64,000 nt of DNA from Chloroflexota bacterium. Lineage in GTDB: Bacteria > Chloroflexota > Anaerolineae > Anaerolineales > Villigracilaceae. Of the stretch, positions 26,674 through 33,909 are shown piece after piece. The notes beneath the pieces were generated by a model, which was given only the letters and a program-made list of their open reading frames with translations, searched no databases and was not told the DNA's origin. Within the stretch, counting starts at the first letter, position 1; each line of letters opens with the position of its first letter. The position numbers were made by a program, and so were the translations under genes. The stretch lies in contig JACRBL010000054.1 in the NCBI GenBank assembly GCA_016234485.1, positions 41,640 to 105,639 on the forward strand, in the 5' to 3' direction.

Positions 26674-27923
26674 GTAGAGTTTGATTGTACTCCGTGAATC
26701 GTTTGCGTTGTTATGTGCGGCGTCTGCCCGTTGGCGAGTTCGGCCACGAGCTGCCCCGTGCCTGGGGCGAGCGAGAGTCCGAGCATGGCGTGGCCTGTGG
26801 CGAGAATTAAATTTTTGTAGTTCGGCGCGAACCCGATCATCGGGACGCCGCTCGGCGTGACAGGCCGCAAGCCCGCCCAGGTCTCTTTCACGTCCAGCGT
26901 TTCGTCGAGTTGCAAATATTCGCGCGCCGAATTTTCGATGCGACGGATCCAGACAGGGTTCGGCTCCATGCTGTAATTTCCAATTTCGAGTCGCCCCGTG
27001 AATCGCAGGCGCGCCCCCATCGGCGTCACCGCCACGCGGCGTTCGCCCAGGATCAACGCGTGGCGCGGCATCGCCATCGTCGCCGACATCGTCAGGCTGT
27101 ACCCACGCGCAGGCTGGATGGGAATGTTGATCTTTAGATCGCGGACGACGAACGGACTCCACGCGCCCGCCGCGAGGATGACCTGCTCCGCTTCAAACTC
27201 CCCCGCGCGGGTTCGCACGACCCGAACCTTTCCATCCGCTGACGAGAATCCCGTCACCGACGCGTTCTCCACCAACTCCGCGCCCATCGCACGGACGCGT
27301 TCGCGCAACAGCCGCAGAAACGCCGCGGGGTCGAGATGCGCGTCGCCCGTAAAGTGGACGCCGCCGATCACCTCATCCAACGCGGCTGGTTCGATCTCGT
27401 GAACCTTCGCCTTATCGTACACGCTGACGGGGATGCCATGCTTCAACATGAACTCTCCCTCGTGCTGTCCATCGTGGAAGGCCTTCTCGGTCTTGTATAA
27501 AAAGAGGAGACCCTTCTGCTGATAGGCACAATCGAATTTTTCCTCGGCGATGATGCGCGCGAAATTATCCGCGCTCAACTGGCCGAGTTCATATAGCGGC
27601 TTGATACCCCGCTCCACACTACCCTGACTACACGCAGACACAAATTGCCACAGCCAAGCCAGATAACTTGGGGAGAGGCTGACCTTCATCCCAAATGGGC
27701 TGTGCGACGGGTCGAGCATCCACTTGAGAGCAGATGTCACCACCCCAGGCGCGGCCAGCGGAATGATGTGACTCGGCACGATATGCCCCGCGTTGCCCGA
27801 TCCGCTCCCCTTGCCGATCTCATTTGAATCCACAATGGTGACTTTGCGCCCTGATCTCAAAAGATAGTAGGCGCAACTTAATCCAACTGGTCCCCCGCCG
27901 ATGATGAGAATGTCACGTTTCAT
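26646..27923 (-). CDS. FAD-dependent D-amino acid dehydrogenase, probably D-hydroxyproline dehydrogenase
   Basis: This 425-residue protein of the DadA/glycine-oxidase family has the dinucleotide site IIGGGPVGLSCAYYL at the N-terminus and RVVRTRAGEFEAEQVILAAGAWS near residue 220. A C-terminal GLRPVTPSGVPMIGF, then LILATGHAMLGLSLAPGTGQLVAELANG segment closes the FAD site. The neighbouring hydroxyproline epimerase and DapA-type deaminase point to oxidation of cis-4-hydroxy-D-proline. The start at 27923 is chosen by spacing from AAAGGA; the ATG at 27929 is only 2-3 nt from it. The last nine residues come from MITE copy 5. Confidence 0.85.
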   Translation of the reverse strand: MKRDILIIGGGPVGLSCAYYLLRSGRKVTIVDSNEIGKGSGSGNAGHIVPSHIIPLAAPGVVTSALKWMLDPSHSPFGMKVSLSPSYLAWLWQFVSACSQGSVERGIKPLYELGQLSADNFARIIAEEKFDCAYQQKGLLFLYKTEKAFHDGQHEGEFMLKHGIPVSVYDKAKVHEIEPAALDEVIGGVHFTGDAHLDPAAFLRLLRERVRAMGAELVENASVTGFSSADGKVRVVRTRAGEFEAEQVILAAGAWSPFVVRDLKINIPIQPARGYSLTMSATMAMPRHALILGERRVAVTPMGARLRFTGRLEIGNYSMEPNPVWIRRIENSAREYLQLDETLDVKETWAGLRPVTPSGVPMIGFAPNYKNLILATGHAMLGLSLAPGTGQLVAELANGQTPHITTQTIHGVQSNSTTVHPSLRG

Positions 27924-27938
27924 TATCATTATCCTTTA

Positions 27939-28969
27939 TCAGCATGAATTGCATGCAAAATGCCAAGGCTCAACGAACAATGGGAATTGTTCATTGTTTT
28001 TCCAATCGAGAGCCCAATATTTTTCAGGCGCTATGACACGACCTCCATCCCCAAATCCTTTCAGAATTTCTCCTGATTTGAAGATAATATACTTACCGTC
28101 TGGTGACCAAGATATATCTCCATGCTTCACCATCCCCGTTAATTGAAAAGTTGTTTTATCTACAACAGAAATGAAAATGGATTCGCCCTAAACTCAAACA
28201 CCACTATTTGGAGAAATTCATGGTTTTGAAAGGCTATTGTTTTCCCATCTGGAGACCAAGATACAAAGTCAAAAGGATGCTGAGTTTGAAAACTTGTTAT
28301 TTCTATTTCAGGGAAGCGCATAAAGACAAAATCATGCCAACCATATTTTCTCAGCCCCAACATTGAACTACTTGGTGACCAAGCAGGGACAGGGGCAATT
28401 TTGAAATCACTTTTGAAAAGTACTTGTTCGTTTTCTATTATGGTGAAAAAGAATCCATCGTATGGGTCATCTGCTGTTCCTCCCCCAATATAATCAATCA
28501 AATAACGTCCATCGGGGGATAATTCATCATTTTGTTCATATTGTTCAGGGTCGTAAATTAAATTGACATCAAAGACAGTTTCCCCTGTTCGCAAATCGTA
28601 CACTGCAAGGCCATTCTTTTTATCGTACCAAGAGAGTCGACTCCCATCTGGCAACCAAGAGGGATCTGTTTTATAACGCCCATACGTCAAACGTTCAAAA
28701 CGATTTGTTTCCAAGTCAAACATACAGATCTCGCCAGTATTAACATCATCGATTCGTTTATAACCTGGCAGATTTATTCCGTCTTTTTGATAATCTGTAC
28801 GATAGTGATAGCGACATACATAAGCAACGTGTTTGCTATCGGGAGACCACACCAGATCAAGTTGAAGTCCCGTTTTTGGAGTAACAAAATAGTGACCAGC
28901 ATACAAAAGGAGCAAGGAGAGGATAAATAATGCTCCAAACTTAACCTTGGATTTCCATACGCTATTCAT
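27939..28969 (-). pseudogene. Frameshifted membrane-anchored beta-propeller (TolB/WD40-like) protein
   Basis: From the ATG at 28969 (RBS GGAGGG) the frame encodes a TM helix (FGALFILSLLLLYAGHYFV) and TolB-like propeller blades (VWSPDSKHVAYVC, SWLPDGSRLSWY, LSPDGRYLID, SWSPDGKTIAFQ). It stops at 28160. A second frame at 27939-28133 continues the same fold (ISWSPDGKYIIFKSG). Joining the frames near 28180-28190, where VVFEF leads into GESIFISVVDKTTFQLTG, restores a full propeller. The gene is therefore broken by a one-base shift, unless the sequence is wrong. It is A+T-rich and sits inside the hydroxyproline cluster without an obvious role. Confidence 0.8.
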
Positions 28970-28986
28970 TGTCTGCCCTCCACAGC

Positions 28987-30012
28987 CTAAATTCCTTTTC
29001 CAAACGGATCGCGTTCGTCCACCAAAATCGTCCCCTCGGACATGACCCACGCTTCGCCTGTGATGGTCGGGATGATCTTGTCGCCGTCGAGTTGGATGCT
29101 CCCCTCGAAGATACTGCCAACGACGCTTTGCTGTTTCCAGGTTTGCCCGACCTTCAATTTTCCATCGCTGTAAAGACAGGCCAGTTTGGCGCTTGTCCCC
29201 GTGCCGCAGGGAGAACGGTCGTAGGCTTTGCCAGGACACAACACGAAACTCTTGCTGTCCGCTTCGGGTGTGGACGCGAACAACTCCACGTGGTCAATCT
29301 CCGCGCCGTTCGCGCCAGTGACGCCGTTCGCGGTCAATTGCTCGCGGACTTTCCACGCGAAATCGGTGAGGGCTTCGAGGTTGGTCATGTCCACGTCCAG
29401 GCCGTGATCGTGGACGAGAAAGAACCAGTTCCCGCCCCAGGCCACGTCACCGTGGACAGTTTTGCCGCCGACGGTGACGGGGATGTGCGTCAGGTGGCGG
29501 TAGGAGGGAATGTTTTTTACCGATACTCGATTCGGATATTGTTCGTCATTGCGAGGGCGGTCTTTGCCCGAAGCAATCTCCTCGTTGGCAGGGAGATTGC
29601 TTCGTCGCTCGCTAGCGCTAGCTCCTCGCAATGACAATGGATGTAATGTAGCCTCCACCACGCCAACAGGAGTCTCGACTCGAATCACGCCAGGTTGGAC
29701 TTTTCCCAGATACGCCAGTGACGCGATCAGGCCGATGGTGCCGTGTCCGCACATGCCGAGGTAGCCGACGTTGTTGAAGTAGATCACGCCGAATTGACAG
29801 GTCGCGTCCGCGGGCGGGACGAGGTATGCGCCGACGAGTACGTCCGAGCCACGCGGTTCGAGCAGGACGGTGCGGCGCAGGTCGTCGTGATGGGCTTTCA
29901 GCGTGGACAACTTATCCGCAACAGAACCCGCTCCAAGGTCGAAGGGAAGCGAGGGGATGAGGCGAGTGGGTTCGCCGCCAGTGTGGGAGTCGAGGAAGGG
30001 GATTTTTAGCAT
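28987..30012 (-). CDS. Proline racemase family, probably 4-hydroxyproline 2-epimerase
   Basis: This 341-residue protein contains FLDSHTGGEPTRLI, NNVGYLGMCGHGTIG (first catalytic Cys) and DRSPCGTGTSAKLA (second catalytic Cys), the paired active-site cysteines of 4-hydroxyproline epimerase and proline racemase. It interconverts trans-4-hydroxy-L-proline and cis-4-hydroxy-D-proline. A stretch of about 35 residues after VGVVEATLH (about residues 126-160) is encoded by MITE copy 6 inserted in frame between two beta-strands; the conserved text then resumes at VSVKNIPSYR. The gene lies between the deaminase and the propeller and dehydrogenase genes, so the pathway order fits. Confidence 0.88.
   Translation of the reverse strand: MLKIPFLDSHTGGEPTRLIPSLPFDLGAGSVADKLSTLKAHHDDLRRTVLLEPRGSDVLVGAYLVPPADATCQFGVIYFNNVGYLGMCGHGTIGLIASLAYLGKVQPGVIRVETPVGVVEATLHPLSLRGASASERRSNLPANEEIASGKDRPRNDEQYPNRVSVKNIPSYRHLTHIPVTVGGKTVHGDVAWGGNWFFLVHDHGLDVDMTNLEALTDFAWKVREQLTANGVTGANGAEIDHVELFASTPEADSKSFVLCPGKAYDRSPCGTGTSAKLACLYSDGKLKVGQTWKQQSVVGSIFEGSIQLDGDKIIPTITGEAWVMSEGTILVDERDPFGKGI
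29545..29635. repeat. MITE-like palindromic element, copy 6 (inside a gene)
   Basis: GTCATTGCGAGG (29545) and CTCGCAATGAC (to 29635) bound the element, with the AAGCAATC/GATTGCTT arms inside. It lies within the epimerase gene and is read through in frame. Confidence 0.9.
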
Positions 30013-30030
30013 AAGTCGAGAGTCGGAGAG

Positions 30031-30090
30031 CGATATTCGATATTAGATGATTCGATTATCGAGTATCGAATATCGAATCATCTAATATCG
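30031..30090. repeat. Heptad-period palindromic array (TATCGAA word)
   Basis: CGATATTAGATGATTCGAT pairs with its reverse complement at the far side, with TATCGAG/TATCGAA units every 7 bp between. It fills the gap between the epimerase start and the deaminase end. The same word occurs at 59643-59688. Confidence 0.8.
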
Positions 30091-30960
30091 TTAAATCGCC
30101 TTGAATATCTTCTCAAATTCCGCGCGGTCTTCGTCGGTGAGCGGCAACAGTGGACGACGAGGATTGCCAACGGGAATGCCAAGCAGTTCGCAACCGACTT
30201 TCACTTTTTGCAGATAACTGCCGCTTTCGACACTGCGCAGGAGCGGCATGAGTTTGTCCATGCGGGCGCGGGCGGTGACGAAGTCATTCGCGAGCGCGGC
30301 TTCGAGGACGGCGTGATGCTGACTTGGCGCGCAGGAGGCCGCGCCGCCGATCCATGCAGTGGCGCCCCAGAGGAAGTAGTCGAGGGCTTGATCGTCGGAG
30401 CCGCAGATGATCTGGTAGCGGTCGCCGTAGCGGGCGCGCATGGCGTAGACGCGCGACATGTCGCTGGAGGCTTCCTTGATGCCGATGACGTGGGCGTACT
30501 TGGCGAGGCCATCCATCACATCGAAGCCGACCTCTGTCCCTGCGCGCCAGGGGAAGTTGTAAAGCGCTATGGGAATCTTGACAGCTTCGGCGACGGCAGA
30601 GAGATGCGCCAACAACTCGCGCTGATTGGGACGCGAATACGGCGGGACGGCCACCATCAGCGCATCGTAGCCCATCGCTTCCGCGGCGACCGAGTAGCGG
30701 ATGACGTCGCGCGTCGCGCCAGAGTTCGTCCCTGCGATGAGGGTAACGCGGCCATTGACCTTCTCTTTGACGAACTGGAAAATGTCCAGCCGTTCCTGAT
30801 CGTTCCAGGCATAGACTTCGCCCGTCGTGCCACCAGGGACGAGTCCCGCGATCTTGTTTTGAATCAGGTATTCGATCAGTTGTTCGAGGACGGGGTAGTT
30901 GACGGACTCATCCGCGTGGAAGGGGGTGACGATGGGGGCGTAGATTCCTTTGAGGTGCAT
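30091..30960 (-). CDS. DapA-family aldolase/deaminase, probably pyrroline-4-hydroxy-2-carboxylate deaminase
   Basis: This 289-residue TIM-barrel protein of the dihydrodipicolinate synthase family has GIYAPIVTPFHADESVN, LVPGGTTGEVYAW, VAVPPYSRPNQ, the YNFPWRAG Tyr region and the Schiff-base Lys in VIGIKEASSD near residue 162. The family includes DapA, NanA and the deaminase of the hydroxyproline pathway. With the epimerase and dehydrogenase next door, it is best read as the deaminase that releases ammonia and alpha-ketoglutarate semialdehyde. No semialdehyde dehydrogenase is in the window. A heptad array lies upstream. Confidence 0.85.
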   Translation of the reverse strand: MHLKGIYAPIVTPFHADESVNYPVLEQLIEYLIQNKIAGLVPGGTTGEVYAWNDQERLDIFQFVKEKVNGRVTLIAGTNSGATRDVIRYSVAAEAMGYDALMVAVPPYSRPNQRELLAHLSAVAEAVKIPIALYNFPWRAGTEVGFDVMDGLAKYAHVIGIKEASSDMSRVYAMRARYGDRYQIICGSDDQALDYFLWGATAWIGGAASCAPSQHHAVLEAALANDFVTARARMDKLMPLLRSVESGSYLQKVKVGCELLGIPVGNPRRPLLPLTDEDRAEFEKIFKAI

Positions 30961-30969
30961 GGGGGACTC

Positions 30970-31008
30970 CAGTTATCAGTATTCAGTTATCAGTGACCAG
31001 TAATCAGG
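30970..31008. repeat. Heptad-period repeat (CAGTTAT word)
   Basis: CAGTTAT, CAGTATT, CAGTTAT, CAGTGAC and CAGTAAT run every 7 bp immediately upstream of the deaminase gene. Confidence 0.8.
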
Positions 31009-31054
31009 TGATGAAAGTTTACTTCCCCCAGTGGAAGTGGGCAAGAGTGTGAAT

Positions 31055-32326
31055 TTAAAGCAAAACAATAGAAATTACTAATCGGAACCCAACATCATAA
31101 TTGAGCCCCGAAGCACTTCCAACATCGCGATATGAACATCGAGAAAATGCTCCATTACCATTAAAGTATCCCCCACGAAGAATCCGATAACCAGACGCCT
31201 TTTCATTTTCACGCCCGTCATTTACTTGGTATGGGTATTGTTCCCTTAAACTATGAGTCCATTCCCAAACATTACCCGCCATATCAGCACAACCATAAGG
31301 TGAGTCACCGTGCGGGGAATATAAACCTACTGATGTAGTACTTCCTTTGCCACCTTCATCTGTATTGCATTTGTTTTTATCAAAATCATTACCCCAAGGA
31401 TACTCGCGCCCGCTTGTGCCACGTGCCGCTTTCTCCCATTCGGCTTCAGTGGGCAAACGGAATGCCAAACCCGAAGGCAATTCACCTTTGAACAGGTTGT
31501 TTAGCCATTGGCAATATGACATCGTGTCATTCCATTTGACATAAGTAACAGGGTGATCTTTCTTCTTCTCCCATCCATCTATGGGATGCTTAATTCCTTT
31601 GGCTTTGACATAAGTGTTGTATAGCTCGTTCGTTAATGGAAAACGCGCCATCCAGTAATCGTAAGAAATGTCTACTGTATGCTGAGGTTTTTCAACATTA
31701 TCACCATCATTGCTCCCCATTAAGAACTTGCCCGCAGGCACGCGCATGAATTCCATGCCGTTGGAAAGAGTGATTTTATTTTCCTTTATCCAATGCGCGG
31801 GAGGGTGTCCAGATTCCTGTATTGATTTAAGCACTTCAAGAATAGATTTCTTTTGCTGTTTAGGCAATTGTTTCTCAATTTCTAACCCAAGAGAATCAGC
31901 ACGTCGTTTCAAACTGACCAGAAGGCGTTCTAATCCACGTTCGCGTTGACCTTCAAAATAATCCGCGTATTGCCAGGGACGTAATCGGCGCGGCGGCTCA
32001 CATTCTTCCAAGCGCACGGGCATGAGATACAGCGTGCCTTCGGGTTTGTAATCGGCATAATCCAGCACGATTCTCAATTCGCGCTGAACGTAGCCTTCTT
32101 TGGTAATTGACCCTTTGGAAAGACAAACAACGATCGCGTCGGCGGCTTCGACGGCTTTTTCGATTTCCAGATTCCAATCCTGCCCAGGGTAGAGTTCTTC
32201 TTCGTCCAGCCAGGGTTGAATCCACGGCTCGGCGCGCAGTTTTTGATACAACTCGCGGACGGCGGGTTTGTCATTGGAGGAGTGGCAGAGGAAGACGCGA
32301 AGAGGGCGGTTGGAGGATGTTGGCAT
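31055..32326 (-). CDS. TIR-domain protein fused to an FGE-sulfatase/C-type-lectin-like domain
   Basis: This 423-residue protein has a TIR domain at residues about 9-140 (VFLCHSSNDKPAVRELYQKL, LYPGQDWNLEIEKAVEAADAI, then YVQRELRIVLDYA with Glu83 as the likely NADase Glu). A charged linker follows (about 145-190). Residues 190-420 are an FGE-sulfatase/SUMF1-like fold (MEFMRVPAGKFLMGS, RLPTEAEWEKAARG, SPYGCADMAGNVWEWT, YRILRGGYFNGN, DVGFRLV). TIR could consume NAD+ when the second domain is engaged, as in many bacterial conflict or signalling proteins. The FGE part is clearly more A+T-rich than the TIR part. Confidence 0.88.
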   Translation of the reverse strand: MPTSSNRPLRVFLCHSSNDKPAVRELYQKLRAEPWIQPWLDEEELYPGQDWNLEIEKAVEAADAIVVCLSKGSITKEGYVQRELRIVLDYADYKPEGTLYLMPVRLEECEPPRRLRPWQYADYFEGQRERGLERLLVSLKRRADSLGLEIEKQLPKQQKKSILEVLKSIQESGHPPAHWIKENKITLSNGMEFMRVPAGKFLMGSNDGDNVEKPQHTVDISYDYWMARFPLTNELYNTYVKAKGIKHPIDGWEKKKDHPVTYVKWNDTMSYCQWLNNLFKGELPSGLAFRLPTEAEWEKAARGTSGREYPWGNDFDKNKCNTDEGGKGSTTSVGLYSPHGDSPYGCADMAGNVWEWTHSLREQYPYQVNDGRENEKASGYRILRGGYFNGNGAFSRCSYRDVGSASGLNYDVGFRLVISIVLL

Positions 32327-32463
32327 ATGAACCCAATGAAGAAGTTTCGAGAATTATAACCCCAGCACAAGAGATTACCGTTCTCGTATACGGTCACGAA
32401 TAACCGAAGTTTGGGAGCGTTCAATCGTCATCGTGAAAATTCCTAGACGGTTTAGCCAAGCGT

Positions 32464-32724
32464 TCATCTTTCACTCGAATCACGCACGATTCGCAATTCC
32501 GCCAGCATAGATTCGAGTGTTTCACCAGAGTCACGCCATTCCTGCGCGAGTTGATTGGCGATCGCATCTACTCGCGAACGACGAGCGCTCATCACAAAGA
32601 CGCCATCGCCAAGATCAAACAAATTAAGCGTTTCGCCTTCACGGATTCGGTTTTCAGCGAGAAGTTTCTTTGGCAGTGCAATTGATCCATTTTGATTAAC
32701 TTGAACCGAAAATGTGTTTTTCAT
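32464..32724 (-). CDS. AbrB/MazE/SpoVT-type DNA-binding protein
   Basis: This 86-residue protein starts with a swapped-hairpin AbrB domain (VQVNQNGSIALPKKLLAENRIREGETLNLF) that binds DNA as a dimer. A helical tail follows (SRVDAIANQLAQEW...ESMLAELRIVRD). Such proteins are usually the antitoxin half of a module; no toxin gene adjoins on either side. It lies 17 bp after the SIS gene on the same strand and could be co-transcribed. Confidence 0.8.
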   Translation of the reverse strand: MKNTFSVQVNQNGSIALPKKLLAENRIREGETLNLFDLGDGVFVMSARRSRVDAIANQLAQEWRDSGETLESMLAELRIVRDSSER

Positions 32725-32741
32725 AGTTGCTCTGTTTTCCT

Positions 32742-33779
32742 TCAATGCGTCTCCGTCACCTTGGTGATCGTGCGGGGACGTTCGGGGTCGAGTCCCTTCA
32801 CGGAGGTGAGGTGGCAGGCGAAGAGTTGGGCGGGCAGGATGCCGACGATGGGCGTCAGCCATTCGGGGATCGGATGCGGGAGCGGGATGGGCGATTGGGC
32901 GAGGGCGAGCGTGGACGCGTCGTCTGAGATGACGACCAGTTCGGCGCTGTGCTCCTTCCGCAATTTGGACAACATCGCCTTCATCGAGTCGTGCACTTTT
33001 CCCGTCGGCGCGATGGCGAGGACGGGGAATCCGCCTTCGATCATGGCGATCGGTCCGTGCTGGAAATCGGCGGAGGAATATGGCTCGGCGCTGGTGTAGG
33101 TCAACTCTTTGAGTTTGAGCGCCCACTCGAAGGCGGTGGCATAGTTGAAACCGCGTCCGAGCACGACGCACTGACGCATATAACGATAACGCTGTGCCAT
33201 GCGCGCGATGTCCGCGTCAAGCGTCAGCGTTTGGGACGCGAGGGCGGGGATGGCCGCCAGCTCGTCCCAGCGTGAGGCGGATTCGTCCAACGCGGCGGAG
33301 ATCATCGCGAGCGCCATCAACTGCGCGGTGTAGGTCTTGGTCGCGGCCACGGCTTTTTCCTCCCCCGCCTGCACGTCGAGCACGAGATCGGCGGCGCGAG
33401 CAAGGGGCGAATCGGGATTGTTGACGATGGCAAGCGTCAGGCAATTTTGTTTGCGTCCCTCTTCCAACACGCTCACGATGTCGGGCGATTGTCCCGATTG
33501 CGAAATGCCCACGACCAGCGCGTTGCGAAGACGCGGCGGCGCTTGATAATATGTGAAGAGCGACGGCGTGGCGAGCGCGAGCGGAAGTCCGTTGTACGCG
33601 CCCCAAAGATAATTGGCGTAGCGTCCCGCGTTGTCCGATGTGCCGCGAGCGGTGAGAAAAACGTATTGGATATCGCGGGCGCGAATCTGGCGGGCGATCT
33701 CCTGCACGGCTTGTTTTTGATTCTTCAACAAACCTTCGAGCCGCGCGGGCTGTTCGAGAATTTCAGAATGGAGTGTCAT
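32742..33779 (-). CDS. SIS-domain sugar-phosphate isomerase (GlmS isomerase-like)
   Basis: This 345-residue protein has two SIS domains: LTARGTSDNAGRYANYLWGAYNGLP and VVGISQSGQSPDIVSVLEEGRK in the first, and YVVLGRGFNYATAFEWALKLKE-type plus SADFQHGPIAMIEGGFPVLAIAPTG in the second. These match the isomerase half of GlmS and the AgaS/FrlB relatives. It lacks a glutaminase domain, so it would act on amino-sugar or sugar phosphates. The start at 33779 lies 9 nt after a TACAAT -10 box, hinting at a short leader. It is divergent from purB. Confidence 0.85.
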   Translation of the reverse strand: MTLHSEILEQPARLEGLLKNQKQAVQEIARQIRARDIQYVFLTARGTSDNAGRYANYLWGAYNGLPLALATPSLFTYYQAPPRLRNALVVGISQSGQSPDIVSVLEEGRKQNCLTLAIVNNPDSPLARAADLVLDVQAGEEKAVAATKTYTAQLMALAMISAALDESASRWDELAAIPALASQTLTLDADIARMAQRYRYMRQCVVLGRGFNYATAFEWALKLKELTYTSAEPYSSADFQHGPIAMIEGGFPVLAIAPTGKVHDSMKAMLSKLRKEHSAELVVISDDASTLALAQSPIPLPHPIPEWLTPIVGILPAQLFACHLTSVKGLDPERPRTITKVTETH

Positions 33780-33823
33780 GGCGTCTCGATTGTAATACAA
33801 TAGATTCCACATCGCGTTTTCTG

Positions 33824-33880
33824 GAATCCTGAAGTTCTACTTCAGGATGAGCGCTGGCTCCGAAAGTAGAACTTTCGGAT
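33824..33880. repeat. Pair of opposed hairpins upstream of purB
   Basis: ATCCTGAAG/CTTCAGGAT (9-bp stem, loop TTCTA, 33826-33848) and TCCGAAAG/CTTTCGGA (8-bp stem, loop TAGAA, 33859-33879) stand in tandem. The two loops are complementary, and the second hairpin is close to the reverse complement of the first. Confidence 0.7.
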
Positions 33881-33909
33881 TCGTCAGTTCATTGTTTTGG
33901 ATTTCACCC

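Noticed and set aside
31055..32326. Diversity-generating retroelement target
   Set aside because: FGE-type folds can be DGR targets, but there is no reverse transcriptase, template repeat or accessory gene within the window.
32464..32724. AbrB protein as antitoxin with the TIR-FGE gene as its toxin
   Set aside because: The two genes are 137 bp apart and differ in composition; pairing is possible but not supported by overlap or short spacing as in typical modules.
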